Assembly (NCBI RefSeq): GCF_009725235.1
Contig: NZ_WJFC01000328.1
Span: forward strand, 1 to 10,067
Length of the DNA stretch: 10,067 nucleotides
Direction of reading: 5' to 3'
Source: Scytonema sp. UIC 10036
GTDB lineage: Bacteria; Cyanobacteriota; Cyanobacteriia; Cyanobacteriales; Nostocaceae
The notes beneath the pieces were generated by a model. The model saw only the letters and a program-made list of their open reading frames with translations. It searched no databases and was not told the DNA's origin. Positions 1 to 6,274 of this stretch are shown in pieces; the first letter of the stretch is position 1, and every line of letters starts with the position of its first letter. The translations under genes were made by a program, and so were the position numbers.

Positions 1-72
1 TCACCTTGACCACTTTTGTAAATAGCTTACCATAACATCAGCGCCACCCAGCAAAGTTGATGTGACAGACTA

Positions 73-1128
73 CTAGTTAAATTGCTCAATAATTCCGCCA
101 CCTAAAACCTTTTCTCCGTCATACCAGACAGCTGCTTGTCCGGGGGTAATGCTGAACTGGGGTTCATCAAATACTATGCGGACACGAGAGTTTTCTAGAG
201 GAATGACCGTCACTGGTACGGGTGTTGACCGATACCGGACTTGTGCTTCGGCTCGAATGGGGCTGGATGGTTCGGCTATGGATACCCAGTTGACTTGACC
301 AACCGTGCATTCTGGCTGAGTGGCTTTTGTACGATCGCCTACAACCACCCGGTTATTGACTGCATCTAGTGAGATGACATACAGTGGTTCGGCGGCGGCG
401 ATCCCCAAGCCTTTTCGCTGTCCGATTGTGTAGTGATGGACACCTTCGTGCTGTCCCAGAACTTTCCCTGTGGTATCTACAATATCCCCTGTCTTGGGAG
501 CAAGATATTTATCGAGAAATGCTCGCATTGAACCATTACTTTCTACCAAACATAAGTCTTGACTTTCTGGCTTATCAGCTGTTTTTAAACCTTGTTCTCC
601 AGCAATGCGACGGGTATCGGCTTTGTGCATTTCTCCAAGAGGAAACACGGAACCCGATAGTAAATCTTGTGACAAGTCATAAAGAAAATAAGACTGGTCT
701 TTATTGCGATCGACAGCTCGCAACAGTTGGTAGCGTCCGGTTGCTTCATCATACTGAATGCGCGCATAATGACCTGTGGCAATGCGATCGCATCCCAAAT
801 TTTCGCGAGCGTACTGCAACATGGGACCGAACTTCACTGTTTTATTGCACTGCGAACAAGGTAAAGGTGTAATCCCCGCGCTGTATCCAGTTACCAAGAA
901 ATCAACAATATTTGTTTGAAAGACATCCCGAATATCGACAACGTGATGGGGAACGCCTAGCTGTTCGCAAATATAAGCCGCGTCTATCATACCCTCAGAG
1001 CAACATTGACCCTTTCCTTTCATCAACCAAAGGGTTAAACCAATTACTTCATAGCCTTGAGCGTGCAGAATAGCTGCTGCGGTGGAACTATCAACACCGC
1101 CTGAAAGACCTACTACGACTTTGTTCAT
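73..1128 (-). CDS. mnmA: tRNA-specific 2-thiouridylase MnmA
   Basis: Cytoplasmic enzyme that thiolates U34 of the Lys, Glu and Gln tRNAs, using ATP to adenylate the base and persulfide sulfur from a relay. The 351-residue length is normal for the family. Seen in the sequence: an N-terminal PP-loop GLSGGVDSS (7-15), the first catalytic cysteine C91 in [19 protein letters not shown] (117-122), DQSYFLY (144-150), the second catalytic cysteine C193 in SQDLC, and GQRKGLG (236-242) ahead of the C-terminal beta-barrel domain. The first cysteine motif reads PLPC rather than the more usual PNPC, with the cysteine kept. The ATG at 1128 starts directly at the PP-loop strand. A GGAG sits against the ATG, too close to be a good ribosome site. 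The gene stands alone, divergent from xisH. Identification is secure. Confidence 0.97.
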   Translation of the reverse strand: MNKVVVGLSGGVDSSTAAAILHAQGYEVIGLTLWLMKGKGQCCSEGMIDAAYICEQLGVPHHVVDIRDVFQTNIVDFLVTGYSAGITPLPCSQCNKTVKFGPMLQYARENLGCDRIATGHYARIQYDEATGRYQLLRAVDRNKDQSYFLYDLSQDLLSGSVFPLGEMHKADTRRIAGEQGLKTADKPESQDLCLVESNGSMRAFLDKYLAPKTGDIVDTTGKVLGQHEGVHHYTIGQRKGLGIAAAEPLYVISLDAVNNRVVVGDRTKATQPECTVGQVNWVSIAEPSSPIRAEAQVRYRSTPVPVTVIPLENSRVRIVFDEPQFSITPGQAAVWYDGEKVLGGGIIEQFN

Positions 1129-1251
1129 CTCCGTTACTTGCGATCGCTATTGACCGCTTCCAATATAGATAGAATTTTGCACCTCGCGCCGAACCTTTGG
1201 GAGTTTGTTCGCGATCTGCAAAGCGGTATTTCAAGCGTACCAAATTTGACG

Positions 1252-1306
1252 CTCTCTCGCCCACCTAACTCAAGGATAAATTGTGGAGAATAAAATATGA
1301 AAGTTC
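1252..1306. repeat. direct repeat, copy A, left of the xisHI block
   Basis: The first 34 bases (1252-1285, beginning CTCTCTCGCCCACC) are identical to 2844-2877. After a short unequal stretch both copies again read TAAAATATGAAAGTTC. Looser similarity extends about 15 bases further left. Copy A has GGAG eight bases before the ATG at 1297, which opens a 36-codon reading frame (1297-1407). The two copies lie in the same orientation on either side of xisH, xisI, the 70-aa gene and the orphan antitoxin. Whether they are recombination sites or a dispersed intergenic repeat cannot be told from the window alone. Confidence 0.85.
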
Positions 1307-1413
1307 GTTCATACCGTAGCCATTATTGCCTAGATGTGCGTAGATTTTTAGAAGCGGTGGAAGGTCTTATAAGAACTACCTGCGTTACAATATGTGAAAC
1401 GATCTAGCGATCT

Positions 1414-1830
1414 ATGCCAACTAAGGATGTTTATCATGGTCAAGCTAAAAATGCCCTTATTAAAGCTGGCTGGAGGATTACTCGTGACACCTATCAGATT
1501 AAGTTCAAGGAAATCAAGCTTTATGCCGATCTAGCAGCAATGGCAATGTTTGCAGCGGAAAGGAATGAGCAGCACATCATTGTTGAGGTCAAAAGCTTTC
1601 TAGGACTTTCACGAGTTCGAGACTTTGAAGCAGCACTAGGTCAGTACATCCTTTATAGATTGTACTTGACGCAACAATTTCCTGAAGCAGTCTTGTATAT
1701 GGCAGTGAGTGATTCAATCTACCGAAGTTTCTTTCTCAAAAGTGCAATTCAATTTGCAGTGACGGAATTGGATATCAAGCTGATTATTTTTAATGTAGAG
1801 CAAGAGGTCATTGTGCAATGGATAAGTTAA
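1414..1830 (+). CDS. xisH: XisH family protein (fdxN element excision controlling factor-like)
   Basis: XisH was defined in Anabaena as one of the accessory factors that control excision of the fdxN element during heterocyst development. Homologues occur in many cyanobacteria away from that element, and their biochemical role is not settled. The 138 residues match the family length, with the typical opening MPTKDVYHGQAKNALIKAGW and ending EVIVQWI. A nuclease-like core is visible: D39 in the YADL strand, then IIVEVKSF with E58 and K60, which fits a PD-(D/E)XK fold. It overlaps xisI by 13 bases, so the two are almost certainly co-transcribed and translationally coupled. A TACAAT at 1386-1391 could be a -10 element, but no matching -35 is clear. 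No xisF recombinase or nif gene is nearby. Confidence 0.93.
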   Translation: MPTKDVYHGQAKNALIKAGWRITRDTYQIKFKEIKLYADLAAMAMFAAERNEQHIIVEVKSFLGLSRVRDFEAALGQYILYRLYLTQQFPEAVLYMAVSDSIYRSFFLKSAIQFAVTELDIKLIIFNVEQEVIVQWIS

Positions 1831-2159
1831 ATACCTATCGAACAATTGTTAAGGAAGTGCTGACTCGTTACTACGAGCTCGATCGAGAACAACTGAGTCC
1901 TGGGATTGAACCTATTTTGGCGTTTGACGAAATTCGAGACCACTATTTTTGGGCGCAGGTTGGCTGGAATCAAACGGGGAGAACCTGTGGAAGTACAGTT
2001 TATATTCGGCTTAAAGATGGGAAGATCTGGGTTGAGGAGGATTTAACGGAAGATGGCGTGACAAATGATTTGCTGAAGGCAGGGATTCCAAAACATGATA
2101 TCGTGTTAGGATTTCAGCATCCTAGAGAGCGAGCTTTAACTGAATTTGCTGTTGCATAA
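1818..2159 (+). CDS. xisI: XisI family protein (fdxN element excision controlling factor-like)
   Basis: Partner of XisH, 113 residues, the usual length for the family. Recognisable marks are the opening MDKLNTYRTIVKEVL, the central strand WAQVGWNQ, and the acidic stretch IWVEEDLTEDGVTNDLL followed by AGIPKHDIVLGFQHP. The protein looks like a small alpha/beta fold without evident catalytic residues, so a binding or regulatory role beside XisH is the natural inference. The ATG lies inside the last codons of xisH, which favours coupled translation of a stable pair. In Anabaena XisI is needed with XisH for fdxN element excision; here no such element can be seen, so only the family assignment is firm. 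Confidence 0.93.
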   Translation: MDKLNTYRTIVKEVLTRYYELDREQLSPGIEPILAFDEIRDHYFWAQVGWNQTGRTCGSTVYIRLKDGKIWVEEDLTEDGVTNDLLKAGIPKHDIVLGFQHPRERALTEFAVA

Positions 2160-2195
2160 GACAGTTGTAAGCAAATTGATTCTATAATCCTTGCT

Positions 2196-2408
2196 ATGAC
2201 CGATGAAGAACTTAAGCAACTGATTGCCTCCAACGCCAAAGCTATTCAAGCAGCAGCTGACGAAAGAGTAGAACTCAGGCTAGCAGTGGGACGATTAGAG
2301 GAAAATATTGGTTGTATCGATCGAGCAATTGAGCAATTGACAACTCTTAATCAAGGGATTGTTAGATTGTTAGCTTCCCTAGATGATCGAATAATTCGTA
2401 ATTCGTAG
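2196..2408 (+). CDS. small coiled-coil protein downstream of xisI
   Basis: A 70-residue acidic, helical protein beginning MTDEELKQLIASNAKAIQ. Heptad-like spacing of leucine and isoleucine runs from about residue 20 to 62 (LRLAVGRLEENIGCIDRAIEQL), suggesting a coiled coil that oligomerises. It starts 36 bases after xisI on the same strand and may share its transcript. Similar short coiled-coil proteins occur in cyanobacteria, but I cannot name a family or function. The last residues, RIIRNS, are encoded by an AATTCGT heptamer repeat, so the original C-terminus was probably longer or different. No strong ribosome site is seen. The start at 2196 is the first ATG. Confidence 0.6.
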   Translation: MTDEELKQLIASNAKAIQAAADERVELRLAVGRLEENIGCIDRAIEQLTTLNQGIVRLLASLDDRIIRNS

Positions 2409-2417
2409 TTCGTAATT
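2391..2417. repeat. heptamer repeat (AATTCGT), left arm of an inverted repeat
   Basis: Three degenerate AATTCGT units that form the stop codon and last six codons of the 70-aa gene. Its reverse complement matches 2509-2535 with one mismatch in 27 bases, so the pair could form a cruciform or, in RNA, a long AT-rich hairpin enclosing about 90 bases between the two convergent genes. Confidence 0.85.
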
Positions 2418-2440
2418 GGTGTCAGAAAAATTACCAACTA

Positions 2441-2459
2441 TGAATTCAAAAAGAATTCA
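2441..2459. repeat. small perfect hairpin in the convergent gap
   Basis: TGAATTC and GAATTCA form a 7-bp stem around an AAAAA loop. It lies midway between the ends of the 70-aa gene and the antitoxin gene. On the minus strand the loop is T5, but no T-run follows the stem on either strand, so a classical terminator is not supported. Confidence 0.5.
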
Positions 2460-2498
2460 GACTGCATAGAAACAAGCCCGCAGCCGTAATCGTTTAAA

Positions 2499-2564
2499 CG
2501 TAATTACGAATTACGAACTATGAATTACGAATTATGAATGTGGGGTAATTACGAATTACGAATT
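2499..2564. repeat. heptamer repeat array (ACGAATT), right arm
   Basis: Two blocks of degenerate ACGAATT units, roughly 2499-2536 and 2546-2564, split by ATGTGGGG. The segment 2509-2535 pairs with 2391-2417. The array encodes the last fifteen or so residues of the antitoxin gene on the minus strand (FVIRNYPTFIIRNS). This heptamer class is characteristic of Nostoc-type intergenic repeats. Confidence 0.85.
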
Positions 2565-2769
2565 GCGCGTAGCGCTTGACTTGTTCATTTTCATCCAGTC
2601 CATCTACGCAGGCATCGTTGATGCTTTGCAACAGCTTTTGACTGTGATGACGGCGTAGATAATCCTTAAGGGCTAATGAGAATAAGTCACTGGGGGAAAT
2701 TTGCATTTCCCGTACTAGAGTGAAAGCTTGTTCGTAGAGGGAATCGGGGATTGAAATCTCTTGAACCAT
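2518..2769 (-). CDS. orphan type II antitoxin-like protein with repeat-encoded tail
   Basis: An 83-residue protein resembling the ribbon-helix-helix or MazE-like antitoxins that are common in cyanobacteria: a strand MVQEISIPDSLYEQAF, then helices ISPSDLFSLALKDYLRRHHSQ and LLQSINDACVDGLDENEQV. Such proteins bind their own operator and neutralise a partner toxin through the C-terminal part. Here residues from about 68 on (QFVIRNYPTFIIRNS) are encoded by the heptamer array, so the natural toxin-binding tail has been replaced. No toxin gene follows; downstream is only repeat DNA and the convergent 70-aa gene. The N-terminal DNA-binding half looks intact. It could be a remnant, or a stand-alone repressor. 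Family call is by pattern, moderately sure. Confidence 0.65.
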   Translation of the reverse strand: MVQEISIPDSLYEQAFTLVREMQISPSDLFSLALKDYLRRHHSQKLLQSINDACVDGLDENEQVKRYAQFVIRNYPTFIIRNS

Positions 2770-2843
2770 AATCCAATAAGGTTTTTGAACACATTAGGTG
2801 GTATCTCTAGCTTAAGCTATCTGAAAACCAAACAACTTTGGCA

Positions 2844-2905
2844 CTCTCTCGCCCACCTAACTCAAGGATAAATTGTGAAGGATAAAGGATAAAATATGAA
2901 AGTTC
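2844..2905. repeat. direct repeat, copy B, right of the xisHI block
   Basis: The first 34 bases (2844-2877) are identical to copy A at 1252-1285. Copy B then has an additional GGATAAA heptamer before TAAAATATGAAAGTTC, so it is seven bases longer. In copy B the ATG at 2896 opens only an eight-codon frame. The rest of the gap 2770-3045 shows no gene. A TATACT at 3015-3020 could be the -10 element of the following SPOR gene, without a clear -35. Confidence 0.85.
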
Positions 2906-3045
2906 TCCCAATTAGGGGGTAGATCGCTTAAATTTGGACTAATTCCATTGTTTCTGCTGGCAAGAGGGTAGTAGGACAGTAAAACTATCCAAATATGTTG
3001 TATTTTTGATACTCTATACTTTTCCTGCGATCGTTACCAATAAAT

Positions 3046-3747
3046 ATGTCTAAAAAACTACTAAGTAGGAGCACAACACCTTTCAGTTTTTATTGTCTGT
3101 CTCTGCTTTTAGGAGGATGGGTAGCAATACTGGTGCCATTGGCTTCCGCAAAAGCTCAGTTTGACGTACCAGTCCCGCCCCCGCCTCCTGAAAATTATCA
3201 AGAATATAGCGCACCAGAGGGACTAGATCGGAGATACCCAGATCGTGGAGAGTGCTATCGCATATTAGTTGATAAAAATAACGGGCTAAATCGAGTCCGG
3301 CGAGTAGTACGCGATGCTTTCATTTATAGAGGTTTTATTCAAGCAGGGTATGAGTGTGGAGAACCTCGTATGCGAAGGCGAGTTGATAGGCTAGTATCAA
3401 ATGGTATAGGTGGTATTCGAGTTTATCAGATTTCTAACGGACAAATTGTCGGAAGACCTTACCCAGATAGACCTTATCCAGATAGACCCTTATCACGTAG
3501 ATGTAGAGTATATGGTGATAAATGTTACTATGTAGTCGTTCCAGCTATTTCCCAAAACTTACTCAGTCTTGAAAGACAGATTAAAGGATTAGTTCGTTAC
3601 GGAGAACCTGTGGAAGCCAGGAATGAGCCACGAGGCGAGCACGTGAGAGTAGGACCTTTTGAAGAGCGATCGCAAGCAGAAATTTTAAACCGCCATCTCC
3701 GAAATCGAGGAAATTTATCAAATGCCAGAGTTTATTATGGCAAATAG
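3046..3747 (+). CDS. secreted protein with two SPOR-like regions
   Basis: A 233-residue exported protein. An N-terminal signal peptide is clear: basic MSKKLLSRS, hydrophobic stretch 16-33, and a likely cleavage site ASAKA-Q at 37/38. A proline-rich linker (VPVPPPPP) follows. Residues about 70-127 (CYRILVDKNNG...GIRVY) and 160-231 (CYYVVVPA...VRVGPFEERSQAEILNRHL...ARVYYG) both show the beta-alpha-beta rhythm of SPOR domains. The second is the better match, with the VGPF strand and the following helix. SPOR domains bind denuded peptidoglycan glycans at division sites, so a periplasmic, wall-associated role is inferred. The linker holds a tandem RPYPD pair (137-146). Each SPOR-like region starts with a cysteine and carries a second one nearby. 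The stop lies at the edge of a GGGCATT repeat. The exact function is unknown. Confidence 0.78.
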   Translation: MSKKLLSRSTTPFSFYCLSLLLGGWVAILVPLASAKAQFDVPVPPPPPENYQEYSAPEGLDRRYPDRGECYRILVDKNNGLNRVRRVVRDAFIYRGFIQAGYECGEPRMRRRVDRLVSNGIGGIRVYQISNGQIVGRPYPDRPYPDRPLSRRCRVYGDKCYYVVVPAISQNLLSLERQIKGLVRYGEPVEARNEPRGEHVRVGPFEERSQAEILNRHLRNRGNLSNARVYYGK

Positions 3748-3775
3748 GGATTGGGCAAAGGGCATTGGGCATTGG
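3747..3775. repeat. short tandem repeat of the GGGCATT type
   Basis: Units close to GGGCATT (GGGATT, GGGCAAA, GGGCATT, GGGCATT) directly after the stop of the SPOR gene. The same family recurs at 8335-8358. It is a typical cyanobacterial short tandemly repeated sequence. Confidence 0.85.
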
Positions 3776-3795
3776 ATATTAATCTAAAACCCCTT

Positions 3796-3820
3796 AATCC
3801 AAAATCTAAAATCCAAAATT
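3796..3820. repeat. short tandem repeat of the AAAATCC type
   Basis: Heptamers AAAATCC/AAAATCT immediately before the ATG at 3823. The same pattern recurs at 9094-9125. It occupies the place where a ribosome site for the nnr gene would be expected, and none is visible there. Confidence 0.85.
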
Positions 3821-3822
3821 CT

Positions 3823-4276
3823 ATGGGTAGACAAGAACTAATTTCACAGGTTGTCGTTACCGCACAACAAATGCGGGATATTGAAGAACGTATCTTTGCT
3901 GGGGGAATGCCTGTAGCAGCTTTGATGGAAAAAGTTGCAGGATTAATTACCAATCGCATCCAAAGAATAACGGTAGAAGCTAATACCTACTCCCTCCCTT
4001 CTCCCTTCCCGCCACTCCTCTCCCCCAGTCCCCAGTTCCCACTCCCCACTCCCTCTCATTCCGCATTGGAATTCTCGTCGGTCCGGTCATAATGGCGGTG
4101 ATGCTTTAGTTGTTGCTCGCGAGTTATTCTTTCGCGGTTATGAAGTTGGTATTTATTGTCCTTTCTCCAAACTGAAAGAATTAACTTCCCAACACTTACA
4201 GTACGCTCAAAATATAGGTATTCCTTGTTACTCATCAATTGAGCAACTGGCAGATTATCACCTGTTTGTTGATGGG
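3823..4276 (+). pseudogene. nnr: broken NAD(P)H-hydrate epimerase domain of nnr
   Basis: The N-terminal half of the bifunctional NAD(P)HX repair protein; this domain interconverts R- and S-NAD(P)HX. From the ATG at 3823 the frame reads a typical start (VVVTAQQMRDIEERIF, then MPVAALMEKVAGLITNRIQ) up to about 3966. It then enters a polypyrimidine repeat (3988-4057). Homology resumes in a second frame from about 4059 (FRIGILVG), and switches again at 4083-4084, where one base is missing between GTCGGTCC and GGTCAT. From 4085 the third frame continues GHNGGDALVVARELFFRGYEV through DGLFGFG into the dehydratase part. The first frame stops at 4090-4092. The epimerase cannot be made as one chain without two corrections. 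Assembly error at the homopolymer-rich tract is possible, but the repeat itself looks like a real insertion. Confidence 0.75.
3988..4057. repeat. polypyrimidine tract inside nnr
   Basis: About 70 bases of degenerate CTCCC, CCACTCC and CCCAGTC units with almost no purines. This kind of CCCCACTCC repeat is usually intergenic in filamentous cyanobacteria. Here it sits in the linker between the first helices and the GHNGGD loop of the epimerase domain. Confidence 0.85.
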
Positions 4277-5446
4277 TTGTTTGGATTTGGCTTGGAAAGA
4301 GCAATCGCTGAGCCTATTGCCACAGCTATTAACCAGCTAAATGAATGGCACAAACCCGCGATCGCTATCGATCTACCTTCAGGATTGCATACAGATACTG
4401 GAGAAGTGTTGGGAACTGCGGTACGTGCGACCCATACACTTTGTTTGGGTTTGTGGAAACTTGGTTTATTACAAGACCAAGCTTTAGACTATGTTGGCAA
4501 AGCAGAATTAATAGATTTTGATATCCCGTTGGCTGACATACACGCCATACTAGGCAAATCGTTAAGTATAAAACGCATCACAAGAAAAACCGCACTTTCC
4601 ACTCTCCCTTTACCCCGTCCACCAGTCACCCACAAATACAAGGAAGGACATCTACTACTTATTTGTGGTTCGCGGCGCTATTCTGGAGGAGCATTACTCA
4701 CGGGGTTAGGAGCAAGAGCAAGTGGTGTGGGAATGCTTTCCATTGCTGTACCCGAATCTCTCAAGCCTATAATTATAGCGCAGTTACCAGAAGCACTGAT
4801 TATTGGGTGTCCGGAAACTGAGTCAGGAGCGATCGCACAACTTCAGCTACCAGAAAATACTGACCTCAGTCAATTTAATGCTATTGCTTGCGGTCCTGGT
4901 TTAACAAGAGATGCCAACCCAATTTTACAAGAAGTTTTAAACAGTAAAGTCCCTTTAGTTCTAGATGCTGATGGCTTAAATATCTTAGCCGATCTGGGAA
5001 CTATTCCTACATTACAAAAACGCCAAGCACCCACAGTACTGACTCCCCATGCTGGTGAATTTAAACGGTTATTTCCCGATATTTCCGATCCCAATAAAGA
5101 TAGAGTCAAAGCAGTCAGAGAAGCAGCCGCCCAAAGTACAGCAGTCGTGTTGTTAAAAGGAGCAAGAACTGCGATCGCCAATCCCCAAGGTACAGTTTGG
5201 CTCAACCCCGAAAGTACCCCAGCTTTAGCAAGAGGAGGTAGTGGGGACGTATTAACCGGATTACTTGGTGGATTGCTAGCTCAAGCTTCCTCTAAAAATA
5301 TTCCCGTAGAAGATATTACCGCAACTGCGGCTTGGTGGCACTCTCAAGCAGGAATTCTAGCAGCACAAGAGCGAACAGAGTTAGGCGTAGATGCACATAC
5401 ACTTACACAATATTTAATACAAGTGTTATGTAACAGTGACCAGTAA
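4277..5446 (+). CDS. nnrD: ADP/ATP-dependent NAD(P)H-hydrate dehydratase (C-terminal part of nnr)
   Basis: Dehydrates S-NAD(P)HX back to NAD(P)H at the expense of ADP or ATP, a cytoplasmic metabolite-repair step. The open frame includes the end of the epimerase domain (DLPSGL, then GLWKLGLL) and a complete ribokinase-like dehydratase domain from about 4630. Motifs include LLICGSRRYSGGALLTGLGA, CGPGL near 4890, VLDADGLNIL near 4960, LTPHAGEFKRLF near 5040, VVLLKGARTAI near 5146, and the nucleotide-binding GGSGDVLTG near 5235. All key motifs are kept. The first in-frame start downstream of the frame break is a TTG at 4277, with no good ribosome site, so expression of this half is uncertain. The stop and final residues CNSDQ fall in a CAGTGAC heptamer array. 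Confidence 0.85.
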   Translation: MFGFGLERAIAEPIATAINQLNEWHKPAIAIDLPSGLHTDTGEVLGTAVRATHTLCLGLWKLGLLQDQALDYVGKAELIDFDIPLADIHAILGKSLSIKRITRKTALSTLPLPRPPVTHKYKEGHLLLICGSRRYSGGALLTGLGARASGVGMLSIAVPESLKPIIIAQLPEALIIGCPETESGAIAQLQLPENTDLSQFNAIACGPGLTRDANPILQEVLNSKVPLVLDADGLNILADLGTIPTLQKRQAPTVLTPHAGEFKRLFPDISDPNKDRVKAVREAAAQSTAVVLLKGARTAIANPQGTVWLNPESTPALARGGSGDVLTGLLGGLLAQASSKNIPVEDITATAAWWHSQAGILAAQERTELGVDAHTLTQYLIQVLCNSDQ

Positions 5447-5464
5447 CCAGTGACCAGTGACCAG
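5434..5464 (+). repeat. CAGTGAC heptamer array, copy 1
   Basis: CAGTGAC, CAGTAAC, CAGTGAC, CAGTGAC and CAG in perfect register. It supplies the stop codon of nnr. Bases 5434-5459 are repeated in inverted orientation at 6242-6267 without mismatch. Read in this direction every frame meets TGA or TAA; the opposite strand has no stop in any frame. Confidence 0.92.
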
Positions 5465-5494
5465 AAGGAAAAGGGAATCGTTAAGAGGTTTCAA

Positions 5495-6214
5495 ATGAAA
5501 AATCTTGGCAGATACGGTACAAATCAAGATGATTTATCCATTGAGCAGCGCCGTGGAACTGATAACATTGATTTAAACGATCGCTTAATACTTGTTCAAT
5601 CACCTATTGAACAAGTAGGGCAAGCATTTGTTCAAATGGGACTGGTAAATATTTGGAAACGAGACGTATATGCACGCAAAATAAAACTGACAGCTAAAAA
5701 TAGCTTGCTACTTTTTCAATTTCAGAAACCTAGGTGGACTATAATTCAATCAAGTTACTTTTTTCCCTGTATCATTCAGTTAACAGATGCGTATGCTTTA
5801 CTAATGTCTATGTGGTTGCATACCAAAGCAATTTATTATCAAGTTAGCGATGTATGCGGCTATATTGGATACCATCTTTACAGCGATCGTGAATCCACAG
5901 AGACGCTATATTACGAGCAAAAGGATTTTGGAGAAGAAGGCGGTAAAACTTACAGTTTAGGTGAAAACGAGTATAGGTTGGCAGATGGAATATGTTATTT
6001 TCGTTCAAAGTTACGCCAAATACAAGCTGATGATATCAGGAAGGGCTATAACTTCGGGTATGACTTCACAGACGAGTTTTTAAAAGAGCAAGATGCGTAT
6101 GCACCCAGTATTTCTTGGTTCAGAGACTTTGAAATTGACCAGATAGTAACTGTATGGGTCTCAGGGCTTGAACGTACTGATTTAGAACGTATGGATTATA
6201 TGACGCTAATTTAA
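5495..6214 (+). CDS. unrecognised cytoplasmic protein between inverted heptamer arrays
   Basis: A 239-residue protein of no family I can name. The ATG at 5495 is chosen because AGAGG stands six bases before it; an in-frame GTG at 5450 lies inside the heptamer array and would add repeat-encoded residues. There is no signal peptide and no membrane segment. The middle has a dense aromatic and hydrophobic core (LLLFQFQKPRWTIIQSSYFF, then QLTDAYALLMSMWLHTKAIY and DVCGYIGYHLY), suggesting a compact mixed alpha/beta fold. The C-terminal third is acidic and rich in D, E, Y and W. No catalytic pattern stands out. It follows nnr closely on the same strand and converges on the restriction-like gene. Possible roles such as an immunity-type or regulatory protein are guesses only. 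Confidence 0.75.
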   Translation: MKNLGRYGTNQDDLSIEQRRGTDNIDLNDRLILVQSPIEQVGQAFVQMGLVNIWKRDVYARKIKLTAKNSLLLFQFQKPRWTIIQSSYFFPCIIQLTDAYALLMSMWLHTKAIYYQVSDVCGYIGYHLYSDRESTETLYYEQKDFGEEGGKTYSLGENEYRLADGICYFRSKLRQIQADDIRKGYNFGYDFTDEFLKEQDAYAPSISWFRDFEIDQIVTVWVSGLERTDLERMDYMTLI

Positions 6215-6240
6215 TATACATAATAATTCTTTATAAATAT

Positions 6241-6274
6241 CCACTGGTCACTGGTTACTGGTCACTGGTCACTG
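6241..6274 (-). repeat. CAGTGAC heptamer array, copy 2 (inverted)
   Basis: On the minus strand this reads as CAGTGAC, CAGTGAC, CAGTAAC, CAGTGAC and CAGTGG. It gives the restriction-like gene its last residues (SDQ) and stop. With copy 1 it forms a 26-bp perfect inverted repeat around the unrecognised gene. Confidence 0.92.

Noticed and set aside
384..872. Plus-strand open frame of 162 codons
   Set aside because: It lies fully antisense to mnmA, whose motifs are unmistakable, and encodes nothing recognisable.
2391..2564. Possible CRISPR array at the heptamer repeats
   Set aside because: The units are 7-base tandem or inverted repeats without unique spacers of regular length. The arrays at 5434, 6241 and 8335 fail the same test.
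3581..3959. Two overlapping minus-strand open frames
   Set aside because: They are antisense to the SPOR gene end and the nnr start, and largely encoded by repeat DNA that has no stops on that strand.
4056..4304. Minus-strand open frame of 82 codons
   Set aside because: It is antisense to the GHNGGD to DGLFGFG region of the nnr epimerase domain, which is clearly the coding strand despite the frame break.
4870..5205. Minus-strand open frame of 111 codons
   Set aside because: It is antisense to the conserved dehydratase motifs of nnr and has no independent support.
5450..5494. Upstream GTG start for the unrecognised gene
   Set aside because: The added residues come from the CAGTGAC array, while the ATG at 5495 has a well-spaced AGAGG.
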